7,275 nt of DNA, taken from positions 1 to 7,275 of the forward strand of contig CAKQKN010000150.1 of NCBI GenBank assembly GCA_934249215.1, given 5' to 3'. This document shows, piece after piece, positions 1 to 6,012 of the stretch; within the stretch, counting starts at the first letter, position 1, and each line of letters opens with the position of its first letter. Origin of the DNA: an uncultured Clostridia bacterium (GTDB taxonomy: Bacteria; Bacillota; Clostridia; Christensenellales; Borkfalkiaceae). Both the position numbers and the translations under genes were made by a program. The notes under the pieces were generated by a model. It was not told where the DNA came from. It saw only the letters and a program-made list of their open reading frames with translations, and did not search any database.

Positions 1-68
1 GACACGGGCAGAATGGGCAGATGCTCTTCATGTCCCGCAATGTTAATCGTATAAAAATTATTTTCCAT
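1..68 (-). CDS. N-terminal 22 codons of a leftward gene, possibly a phosphoribosyltransferase
   Basis: The minus strand reads ATG at 68 and stays open to the window edge, so only the first 22 residues are present. They begin MENNFYTINIAGHEEHLPIL. The start is well supported: TAAGGAGA (plus positions 73-80) lies 4 bases upstream, and a good promoter lies further upstream at 163-190. From memory, the pattern of aromatic residue, short hydrophobic strand, 'AG', charged stretch, then 'LPI' followed by Pro-Val resembles the beginning of clostridial adenine-phosphoribosyltransferase-like proteins. Twenty-two residues are too few to prove this, and no PRPP-binding motif is visible. It is transcribed divergently from the ATPase gene at 288 and shares the 69-287 intergenic region with it. 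That the CDS is real is likely; the product name is tentative. Confidence 0.65.
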   Translation of the reverse strand, partial: MENNFYTINIAGHEEHLPILPV

Positions 69-113
69 GTTCTCTCCTTAAGAAACGGACTTACCGCGGA
101 TTTAATTTAGATC

Positions 114-135
114 GCGCGCAACATTTAAAGCGCAC
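114..135 (-). other. small hairpin in the leader of the leftward gene
   Basis: Read on the minus strand, GTGCGC (135-130) can pair with GCGCGC (119-114) across a 10-base loop, giving a 6-bp GC-rich stem with one G-U pair. It lies inside the roughly 88-base 5' UTR predicted from the promoter at 163-190. No U-tract follows, so it is not an intrinsic terminator. I recognise no known riboswitch consensus in this leader. It may only stabilise the mRNA or may be chance. Confidence 0.25.
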
Positions 136-162
136 ATACACCGAAAACCATTTCACTATGCT

Positions 163-190
163 ATTATATCATACCGAAAATAAAATGCAA
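163..190 (-). promoter_or_regulatory. sigma-A-type promoter for the leftward gene
   Basis: On the minus strand there is a -35 element TTGCAT (190-185), a 16-base spacer and a perfect -10 TATAAT (168-163). The bases before the -10 read TGA, so it also has an extended -10 TGn motif. Transcription would start near 156, leaving a 5' UTR of about 88 bases before the ATG at 68. No comparably good rightward promoter for the ATPase gene is visible in the same intergenic region. Confidence 0.65.
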
Positions 191-194
191 CCCG

Positions 195-287
195 ATTTCA
201 CCGATAACGCAAATATTTATCGAAAAAAAGACATATAGTATAGGGATTTCAATCAATTTATCCTGTGTTTTATTCGGTCGGTGAAAT
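195..287 (+). repeat. 10-bp inverted repeat covering the ATPase ribosome binding site
   Basis: ATTTCACCGA at 195-204 is the exact reverse complement of TCGGTGAAAT at 278-287, the ten bases directly before the ATPase ATG at 288. The right arm contains GGTGA (280-284), the only Shine-Dalgarno-like match for that gene. In an RNA starting upstream of 195 this pairing would close off the ribosome binding site. A second, mutually exclusive hairpin is possible: CGATAA (202-207) with TTATCG (217-222) uses part of the left arm. The pairing is seen directly. A regulatory role, or use of the repeat as a protein operator, is inference; no known riboswitch core is recognised between the arms. Confidence 0.4.
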
Positions 288-2906
288 ATGCATTTTTATC
301 TTGAAAAACTTGAAGACGTCTACAATCGCGAAAAATTTTCTTACGGCGGACTCGATTCGTTAAAAGTGAAATCTATGCGCGAACGGTACGGAAAGAACGT
401 TCTTACGAAGAAAAAGAAAGACGGGCTTTTCAGGCGTATTTTTAACGCTCTGCGTGAGCCTATGGTTCTTATTCTCGTTTTTGCGTTTTTGATTACGCTT
501 GCCGTCAACGTAGGGAATCTGATCGGGGGCGGCGAAGTCGATCCTTTCGAATGCATCGGCATTTTTACTTCCATTTGTATTTCCGTCGGTCTGACTGTAA
601 TTATGGAAAGAAAATCCGAAAAGGCGTTCGAGGCGTTAAAATCGTTTACCGATAACCTTTCGGTGTATTGTCTGCGCGACGGTGAAAAGCGAATCGTCGG
701 AACGGACGACGTGTGCGTCGGCGACGTGGTTTTTTATGAAACGGGCGAAAAAGTCGTCGCGGATTGTCTTTTGATCGAGAGCGTAGGGCTCGAAGTCGAC
801 GAATCTATGCTCACGGGCGAATCCGTAGGCGTTTCCAAAACTGCGTTTGCGGGCGGTCGGTTCAGGGATGAAAATATACTGAATTCCGGTACTTACGTAA
901 AAGGGGGAAATGCGAAAGCGCTCGTGCTTGCCGTCGGCGATTCGGCTCGGATCGGAAGCATTGCGAGCGGGCTTTCGGAAGAGAACGATATTTCCGCGCC
1001 TCTTGCGGCAAAACTCACCTCGCTATCGAAAAAGATTTCCGTATTCGGTGCCGTCGCGTCCGTTATAGTCTTTTGTCTTACCGTATGCAGAATGTTCGTT
1101 GCGGGCAATTTTTCTTTCGTCGGACTGAAGGACGCTTTTCTTTCGGCAATAGTGCTGATCGTTGCGGCGGTGCCGGAAGGGCTTCCGACGACGGTGGCGA
1201 TTTCGCTCGCGTTGAGCGTCGTAAGGCTTGCCAAGTCGAACGCGGTCATAAAAAAACTCGTTGCCGCCGAAACGGTCGGTTGCGTAAGCGTTATATGCTC
1301 GGATAAAACGGGAACGCTGACTTTCGGCGTTATGGAAGTTGATTGTTTCGTTTCGGGCGGTGCAAAAATATCTCCGAAGAGCGCGAAGTTTAATTGTTTT
1401 TACGAAAATATAGCGTACAATTCCACCGCCGCATTCGTAAACGACGGGAACAAATCGTTTATCGCGGGCAATTCGACCGAACGAGCGCTTCTTAACTACG
1501 TGTTTAAGGATAACCGCGAACAGCTCGAAAAAATGCGTAATGCGGCAACGATCGAATCCCGCGTGCCTTTTTCTTCCGAGCGTAAATATATGAGTACGTC
1601 GATTTATCTTAACGGGAGCAAAACGACGTATTACAAGGGCGGAATCGAGGTTATATGCGATATTTGCGGGTTTGACGACGCAACGCGCAGAAGAATCATA
1701 TCTGGTGCGGAAGCGTATGAAAACGCCGCAGAACGAGTGCTGGCTTTTGCTCGCGAGATTGACGGGACGTTCGTTTTCGACGGATTCTGCGCCGTTACCG
1801 ATAAAGTCCGTCCGGAAGTCGCCATGTCCGTTCGCAAATGCAGGCAGGCGGGAATCGACGTGAAGATACTGACCGGCGACAACAGAGAAACCGCCGTTGC
1901 CGTTGCAAAAAAACTCGGTATTGCCGTGTCGGAAGAGAATTGTCTGACTGGCAAGGAAATATCCGAAATGACCGATGCGGAACTCGGCGCGGCGCTCGGC
2001 GAAATATCCGTTGTTGCAAGGTGTTTGCCGGAAACGAAACTTCGGATCGTATCCGTTCTTAAGAAAAACGGCGAGGTCGTTGCGGTGACCGGTGACGGCG
2101 TAAACGATGCTCCGGCTGTCAAAAACGCGGATATCGGCATAGCGATGGGCGACGGGAGTGAGATAACGAAAGAAGCGTCGGATATAATTCTTCTCGACAA
2201 TTCGTTTTCGGTAATCGTAAAAGCGGTTTCGTTCGGTCGGAACATTTACAAAAATTTCCAAAGTTTTCTGTTCTTTCAACTGACGGTAAATTTTTCGGCC
2301 GTAGGGATGATTCTCGCGTTTTTGATTATGGGTTTTGCTCCGCCGTTTTCGGCGCTTCAACTCCTTTGGATAAACGTCATCATGGACGGACCGCTCGCGC
2401 TTTCTCTCGGACTTGAAAAAAGATCGGACGAATTCCTCGAAGCAAAGCCCGTCAAGCGCACCGACGAAATCGTGCCGAAAAGGACTTTTTTCAGGATAAT
2501 TCTGCATAGTCTGTATTCCGTCGTGATTCTCGTGATGCAGAAAAAATATAATTTTCTCGGCGTCGAGGTCGGACAATCGGGGACCGCGGTATTTTGCCTG
2601 TTTGTTCTCATCCAGATGTTCAATGCGATAAACGCGCGCGAACTCAGCCGAAAAAGCATACTCGGAGGTATCGGAAAGAATAAACTATTCGGAATTCTTT
2701 TAATTTTGACGGTGGTTTTTCAGGTGGTAATGACCCAGTTTTGCGTAAATCTCTTCGACACGACGGCATTGAGCCTTTCCGTGTGGCTGAAAATATTCCT
2801 CGTTTCATGCTCGGTGATAGTACTTTCGGAAGCCTATAAAACCGTTTATAGAATGCTTTCGTGTAAAAAAACTCCGAAAATAAGTAAAAGGAGAAAGTTT
2901 GCTTAA
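288..2906 (+). CDS. PMCA-type (P2B) calcium-transporting P-type ATPase
   Basis: Predicted to pump Ca2+ out across the cytoplasmic membrane using ATP. The 872 residues carry the complete P2 layout: cation-ATPase N-terminal region (about 1-55), M1-M2 (about 55-106), actuator domain with TGES at 176-179, M3-M4 (about 249-312) with PEGLP at 296-300, phosphorylation site DKTGT with Asp339, nucleotide-binding domain (K450-G-G in place of the usual KGA), TGD at 529-531, the TGDGVNDAPA hinge at 601-610, then M5-M10 (about 657-850). Ion-site positions match eukaryotic PMCA rather than SERCA: Glu297 in M4, Asn668 with Ala671 in M5, Asn696/Met699/Asp700 in M6 and Gln776 in M8. There is no calmodulin-binding tail, as expected in bacteria. 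GGTGA 3 bases before the ATG matches the 3' part of a Shine-Dalgarno sequence. No clear promoter is visible. The gene probably forms a transcript with the ytxC-like gene 11 bases downstream. Confidence 0.93.
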   Translation: MHFYLEKLEDVYNREKFSYGGLDSLKVKSMRERYGKNVLTKKKKDGLFRRIFNALREPMVLILVFAFLITLAVNVGNLIGGGEVDPFECIGIFTSICISVGLTVIMERKSEKAFEALKSFTDNLSVYCLRDGEKRIVGTDDVCVGDVVFYETGEKVVADCLLIESVGLEVDESMLTGESVGVSKTAFAGGRFRDENILNSGTYVKGGNAKALVLAVGDSARIGSIASGLSEENDISAPLAAKLTSLSKKISVFGAVASVIVFCLTVCRMFVAGNFSFVGLKDAFLSAIVLIVAAVPEGLPTTVAISLALSVVRLAKSNAVIKKLVAAETVGCVSVICSDKTGTLTFGVMEVDCFVSGGAKISPKSAKFNCFYENIAYNSTAAFVNDGNKSFIAGNSTERALLNYVFKDNREQLEKMRNAATIESRVPFSSERKYMSTSIYLNGSKTTYYKGGIEVICDICGFDDATRRRIISGAEAYENAAERVLAFAREIDGTFVFDGFCAVTDKVRPEVAMSVRKCRQAGIDVKILTGDNRETAVAVAKKLGIAVSEENCLTGKEISEMTDAELGAALGEISVVARCLPETKLRIVSVLKKNGEVVAVTGDGVNDAPAVKNADIGIAMGDGSEITKEASDIILLDNSFSVIVKAVSFGRNIYKNFQSFLFFQLTVNFSAVGMILAFLIMGFAPPFSALQLLWINVIMDGPLALSLGLEKRSDEFLEAKPVKRTDEIVPKRTFFRIILHSLYSVVILVMQKKYNFLGVEVGQSGTAVFCLFVLIQMFNAINARELSRKSILGGIGKNKLFGILLILTVVFQVVMTQFCVNLFDTTALSLSVWLKIFLVSCSVIVLSEAYKTVYRMLSCKKTPKISKRRKFA
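2887..2893 (+). promoter_or_regulatory. displaced Shine-Dalgarno sequence before the ytxC-like gene
   Basis: AAAGGAG lies inside the last codons of the ATPase gene but ends 24 bases before the only in-frame ATG at 2918, too far for normal initiation. It sits 5 bases before a TTG at 2899. That TTG is in another frame and would encode only 16 codons, ending at a TGA at 2947-2949. In the ytxC frame no ATG, GTG or TTG occurs between the stop at 2885-2887 and 2918. Initiation at 2918 may therefore rely on coupling to ATPase termination at 2904-2906, or on the mini-ORF. Confidence 0.35.
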
Positions 2907-2917
2907 ACTATTGCAGT

Positions 2918-3643
2918 ATGAACGTGTTGCGAATAAGCGAAGAAATTGAAAACGTCAACAATCTGAACTATATTTCCGACGGCATTCCGGAGGTAGTCGT
3001 CGATCGGGATTCCAGATCGGTCGAAAGCACGAAAAAGCGCGTAATTCTCGATCTGAATCTCAAAGACGAGTCGGACGACGACAAAATGAAAATTTTAAAA
3101 AGGGAACTGTTCGACAAAATATCGGACGTCATCTGCATTGCCTATAAATATCAGGCATTCAACGGCAAAATCAAGGCGATGGGGCTGACTCCGAACGAGC
3201 GCGAGATTCTTATCGCGTCAATCATTTCGGCTGATCTCGAGGACGACAAGCGTTACGTCAGATCGAGAATCGGGTTCGGTTACGAATATGCGATTGACGG
3301 GCTTTATAATTTCAAACTCCAACCGCTGAAATGCAAATGGGAGGAAATAGCCGCGTATATTCCCGATTACTTTACGCCGGAAGAACTCAAAGAGTTCGTG
3401 TCTTATCTTATCGGCGAAAAGAAAGGTCGGAAGATTTATATAGACGGTGAAACCGTTTACGACGGAAAATGCCGAAAACTCGAAAGAAGTCGGCTTATTC
3501 CGGGCGGTTCGAGCAGAAAAATCGTCAAAGAGGCGCTTTTATCGGGCGCGGGGGAAATATGCGTGATAGGAAAACTTACCGAATGCGATGTCGAGGGGCT
3601 ACGTAAATATTTCGGCGATAAAATTTTATTATCGCGCGGATAA
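2918..3643 (+). CDS. ytxC: YtxC-like protein (putative sporulation protein family)
   Basis: A 241-residue soluble protein with no signal peptide and no membrane segment. The call rests on three things. The position directly upstream of thrS is the same as in Bacillus subtilis. The central helical region (about residues 95-170, with an SII..DL..D..YVRSRI run and later PEELKEFVSYL) resembles the YtxC family. The C-terminal block (about 203-238) shows that family's pattern: a helix ending in EALLSGA, a strand EICVIG, then a helix ending in YFGDKILL. The family is usually labelled 'putative sporulation protein' and its biochemical role is unknown; no catalytic motif is apparent here. The protein is somewhat shorter than the Bacillus protein (about 280 residues). 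Residues 1-60 are acidic and poorly conserved in appearance. The start is uncertain because the nearest Shine-Dalgarno sequence is misplaced. It follows the ATPase by 11 bases. The only terminator downstream is that of the T-box. Confidence 0.65.
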   Translation: MNVLRISEEIENVNNLNYISDGIPEVVVDRDSRSVESTKKRVILDLNLKDESDDDKMKILKRELFDKISDVICIAYKYQAFNGKIKAMGLTPNEREILIASIISADLEDDKRYVRSRIGFGYEYAIDGLYNFKLQPLKCKWEEIAAYIPDYFTPEELKEFVSYLIGEKKGRKIYIDGETVYDGKCRKLERSRLIPGGSSRKIVKEALLSGAGEICVIGKLTECDVEGLRKYFGDKILLSRG

Positions 3644-3647
3644 TCGG

Positions 3648-3675
3648 TTGACTTATACCGAAAAAGATGTATAAT
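3648..3675 (+). promoter_or_regulatory. promoter of the T-box/thrS transcript
   Basis: TTGACT (3648-3653), a 16-base spacer and a perfect TATAAT (3670-3675) predict transcription from about 3682. The -35 box begins only 4 bases after the ytxC stop codon, so thrS has its own promoter immediately behind the upstream operon. Confidence 0.8.
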
Positions 3676-3850
3676 AAAGATAATTCACGTCCGACAAGGG
3701 ACAAGTAAGCTGTTTTTTGCGATTTACAGAGAGCGACGATTGCTGAGATGTCGCGTTCGCGATTACAGACGAAACCACCCGAAAAACGAAAGCAAGTAGT
3801 TTAAACGTCGGAATCGCCTTAAATGGCAAAGAGTGGTCGCATTGCGACAA

Positions 3851-3885
3851 ATAAGGTGGAACCGCGGTACTATTATCGTCCTTAT
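3851..3885 (+). promoter_or_regulatory. T-box antiterminator
   Basis: ATAAGG (3851-3856) can pair with CCTTAT (3880-3885), enclosing the T-box bulge TGGAACCGCG. The same CCTTAT forms the left arm of the terminator at 3880-3910, so the two structures are mutually exclusive. Binding of the uncharged tRNA acceptor end to TGGA is expected to favour this form and allow thrS transcription. Confidence 0.85.
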
Positions 3886-3910
3886 GCAATCATTGCATAA
3901 GGATTTTTTT
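3880..3910 (+). terminator. T-box regulated intrinsic terminator before thrS
   Basis: CCTTATGCA (3880-3888) and TGCATAAGG (3894-3902) form a perfect 9-bp stem with a 5-base loop, followed by A and seven T (3904-3910). The U-tract ends just before the thrS ribosome binding site GGAGG (3913-3917). It should stop transcription when tRNA-Thr is charged. It is also the only terminator behind the ATPase/ytxC pair. Confidence 0.92.
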
Positions 3911-3924
3911 ATGGAGGAATATTT

Positions 3925-5859
3925 ATGTTTGTAACGTTGAACGACGGGTCGAAAATGGAATTCGATCGTGGAACGACCGTTGCCAAAGTTGCCGAAGCGA
4001 TAAGCGAAGGACTGTTTCGCAACGCCGTATGCGGCAAAGTCGACGGAAAACTCGTCGATCTTTCCTATAGCATCGATCACGACTGCGCTGTCGAGATCGT
4101 AACCCTTAAAGACAAGGAAGGGCTTGACGTGTATCGTCATACTTGCGCGCACGTTCTGGCGCAAGCGGTTAAATCGATTTTCCCGACTTGCCGTCTTGCA
4201 ATAGGTCCCGTGATCGAGAACGGTTTCTATTACGATTTCGATTTTACGACACCGCTTACTCAAACCGATCTTGCGAAAATCGAAGAAGAAATGAAGAAAA
4301 TCATAAAAAGCGATCTGCCGATAGAGAGATTCGAACTCTCGAGAAAAGAGGCTGTTAAACTTTTTAAAGGTTTCAAGGAAAACTATAAAATCGAACTCAT
4401 CGAGGACATTCCCGACGATCAGCCTATTTCTTGCTATAAGCAGGGTGCTTTCGTCGATCTGTGCCGCGGACCGCATCTTCCGTCTACCGGAAAGATCAAA
4501 GCGTTCAAGCTTACTTCGATAACGGGTGCTTACTGGCGCGGAAACGAAAACAACAAAATGCTTACCCGTATTTACGGCACGGCGTTTCCGAAAAAAGCCG
4601 AACTCGACGATTATCTCGTCGCTCTCGAGGAAGCGAAAAAGCGCGATCATAACAAACTCGGAAGGGAACTCGGTTTATTTATGACCGAAGAAACGATCGG
4701 GCAGGGTCTGCCGATCCTTATGCCGAAAGGTGCAAAGATATTCCAGATCTTGAGCCGTTTCGTCGAGGACGAGGAAGAAAGACGCGGCTTTATGCTTACC
4801 AAAACGCCGTATATGGCAAAGAGCGATCTTTATAAGATTTCCGGACACTGGTATCATTACAGAGATAAAATGTTCGTGCTCGGCGACGAGGAAAAGGACG
4901 ACGAAGTGCTTGCTCTTCGTCCTATGACTTGCCCGTTCCAGTATCAGATTTACAAAAACGGACTCAAGAGTTATCGCGATCTTCCTTGCAGATATGCGGA
5001 AACTGCGACTTTGTTCCGTAAGGAAGCGAGCGGCGAAATGCACGGTCTTATAAGGGTTCGTCAGTTTACGCTCGCGGACGGTCATATCATTTGTACGCCG
5101 GAGCAGGTGGAAGAGGAATTCAGAAAATGTCTTGAAATTTGTCTGTATTGCCTTAAAGCGCTCGGTATGGAAAACGACGTAACGTACAGATTCTCGAAGC
5201 GCGGCAACAATAAAGAGAAATATATCGATAACGATGCGGCTTGGGAAGAAACTCAGGCACTCATGAAACAAATTCTCGACCACCTCAAAGTCAATTACGT
5301 CGAGGCCGACGACGAAGCCGCTTTCTACGGCCCGAAACTCGATATTCAGGCGAAGAACGTATTCGGCAAGGAAGACACGATAATGACCTTGCAGCTCGAC
5401 TTTGCGGCCGGACATTCTTTCGATATGAGTTATATCGATCAGAACGGGGAGAAGAAAGTTCCGTTCGTAATTCACAGAAGTTCGATCGGGTGCTACGAAA
5501 GAACGATCGCAATGCTCACCGAAAAATACGCGGGCGCGTTCCCGCTCTGGATTTCGCCCGTACAGGTCAAACTCTTGTCTGTAACTGACAGAAGCGTCGA
5601 ATATACGAAGTCGGTTGCGGAAAAACTTACTTACGCCGGCATCAGGGTAGAAACGGATTTCAGATCTGAAAAGATCGGAAGAAAAATCCGCGACGCACAG
5701 CTCGAAAAAGTTCCTTACATGCTTATTCTCGGCGATAAGGAAGTCGAAAACGGAAGCACGGTTTCCGTCCGCGAGAGATCGGGCGAAAGTTACGAGATGA
5801 CGACCGAAGATTTCATTTCCAAGGTCGTTACGGAAGATAAAAACAAAGTAATCAGATAA
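3925..5859 (+). CDS. thrS: threonine--tRNA ligase (ThrRS)
   Basis: Charges tRNA-Thr with threonine in the cytoplasm (class II synthetase). The 644 residues are close to the usual bacterial length and complete. A TGS domain covers about 1-62. The N2 editing domain follows, with HTCAH at 72-76 and C180-R-G-P-H184 giving the zinc-like HxxxH/CxxxH editing set. The catalytic core runs from about 245 to 540. Its metal ligands are predicted as Cys336 (MTCP), His387 (DGH) and His517 (IHRSS). Motif 2 is around FRKEASGE (364-371) and RVRQF, and motif 3 has Arg526 in CYERTI. The anticodon-binding domain is about 545-640. The usual CPGH at the zinc cysteine is CPFQ (336-339), a variant I recall from some clostridial ThrRS. 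The start is fixed by GGAGG 7 bases upstream. Expression is set by the T-box leader in front, and the gene is followed by a strong terminator. Confidence 0.97.
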   Translation: MFVTLNDGSKMEFDRGTTVAKVAEAISEGLFRNAVCGKVDGKLVDLSYSIDHDCAVEIVTLKDKEGLDVYRHTCAHVLAQAVKSIFPTCRLAIGPVIENGFYYDFDFTTPLTQTDLAKIEEEMKKIIKSDLPIERFELSRKEAVKLFKGFKENYKIELIEDIPDDQPISCYKQGAFVDLCRGPHLPSTGKIKAFKLTSITGAYWRGNENNKMLTRIYGTAFPKKAELDDYLVALEEAKKRDHNKLGRELGLFMTEETIGQGLPILMPKGAKIFQILSRFVEDEEERRGFMLTKTPYMAKSDLYKISGHWYHYRDKMFVLGDEEKDDEVLALRPMTCPFQYQIYKNGLKSYRDLPCRYAETATLFRKEASGEMHGLIRVRQFTLADGHIICTPEQVEEEFRKCLEICLYCLKALGMENDVTYRFSKRGNNKEKYIDNDAAWEETQALMKQILDHLKVNYVEADDEAAFYGPKLDIQAKNVFGKEDTIMTLQLDFAAGHSFDMSYIDQNGEKKVPFVIHRSSIGCYERTIAMLTEKYAGAFPLWISPVQVKLLSVTDRSVEYTKSVAEKLTYAGIRVETDFRSEKIGRKIRDAQLEKVPYMLILGDKEVENGSTVSVRERSGESYEMTTEDFISKVVTEDKNKVIR

Positions 5860-5871
5860 TTCTATGAAACG

Positions 5872-5907
5872 AAAAAAGACTGCCGCATAAATGTGGCAGT
5901 CTTTTTT
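5872..5907. terminator. bidirectional intrinsic terminator between thrS and the aminopeptidase gene
   Basis: The left arm, an A6 run followed by GACTGCC (5872-5884), pairs perfectly with the right arm GGCAGTC followed by T6 (5895-5907) for 13 bp. Three further pairs (GCA with TGT, one of them G-U) leave a TAAA loop. Because the left arm starts with A6 and the right arm ends with T6, the hairpin has a U-tract when read from either strand. It can end thrS from the left and the convergent aminopeptidase gene (stop at 6013) from the right. The rest of the 5860-6012 gap holds only AT-rich sequence and a weak repeat at 5906-5920. Confidence 0.9.
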
Positions 5908-6012
5908 ACGTTTAACGTAATAATTTTAAAAATTTCAGATAAAATACCGAATTTTCAACGTAATTTCAAGTGAAAGAGAATGTGTTATTGTCCGTTATCT
6001 TAAGAAACCCGA

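Larger units (their letters stand above)
3682..3910 (+). promoter_or_regulatory. threonine T-box riboswitch in the thrS leader
   Basis: This untranslated leader senses uncharged tRNA-Thr and controls transcription into thrS. Stem I can be drawn from the sequence: GGG 3698-3700 with CCC 3778-3780, CTGT 3710-3713 with ACAG 3765-3768, TTGCGA 3717-3722 with TCGCGA 3757-3762, and a distal stem GCGAC 3733-3737 with GTCGC 3750-3754. The conserved AGAGAGC and TTGCTGAGA elements lie at 3728-3734 and 3741-3748. The specifier loop has AAGTA on its 5' side and GAAACCA on its 3' side, giving the Thr codon ACC at 3774-3776. Small stems follow at 3816-3827 (GCC/GGC) and 3836-3848 (GTCGC/GCGAC, stem III). 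The T-box consensus AAGGTGGAACCGCG is at 3853-3866. Its TGGA (3857-3860) should pair with a tRNA 3' end UCCA, predicting U as the discriminator base of the cognate tRNA-Thr. Confidence 0.95.

Noticed and set aside
202..222. CGATAA/TTATCG hairpin followed by an A-run, considered as a terminator
   Set aside because: The homopolymer is A on the plus strand, so no U-tract follows in the rightward RNA; read leftward the U-tract precedes the hairpin. Six AT-rich pairs are also too weak.
230..262. TATAGT or ATTTAT as a -10 box for the ATPase gene
   Set aside because: No acceptable -35 at 16-18 bases from any of these; I could not support a rightward promoter in 69-287.
1023..2576. A 517-codon open frame on the minus strand inside the ATPase gene, and several shorter ones
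   Set aside because: Its translation is rich in Arg, Phe, His and Tyr in the way expected from reading a biased coding strand backwards, has no recognisable domain or start signal, and lies wholly under a protein with intact family motifs.
3763..4650. A 295-codon minus-strand frame across the T-box and the start of thrS
   Set aside because: It would run antisense to a T-box leader and thrS, both strongly supported, and shows low-complexity Phe/Arg-rich composition without a ribosome binding site.
4675..5475. A 266-codon minus-strand frame inside thrS
   Set aside because: Antisense shadow of conserved ThrRS motifs; no domain or initiation signal seen.
5906..5920. TTACG/CGTAA inverted repeat just behind the terminator, and AACGTAAT repeated near 5957
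   Set aside because: Only 5 bp with a 5-base loop in AT-rich sequence; too short to claim a site.
5935..5975. A leftward promoter-like TTGAAA, 17 bases, TATTTT between thrS and the aminopeptidase gene
   Set aside because: AT-rich chance match with a poor -10; it would point directly into the bidirectional terminator and has no gene to serve.
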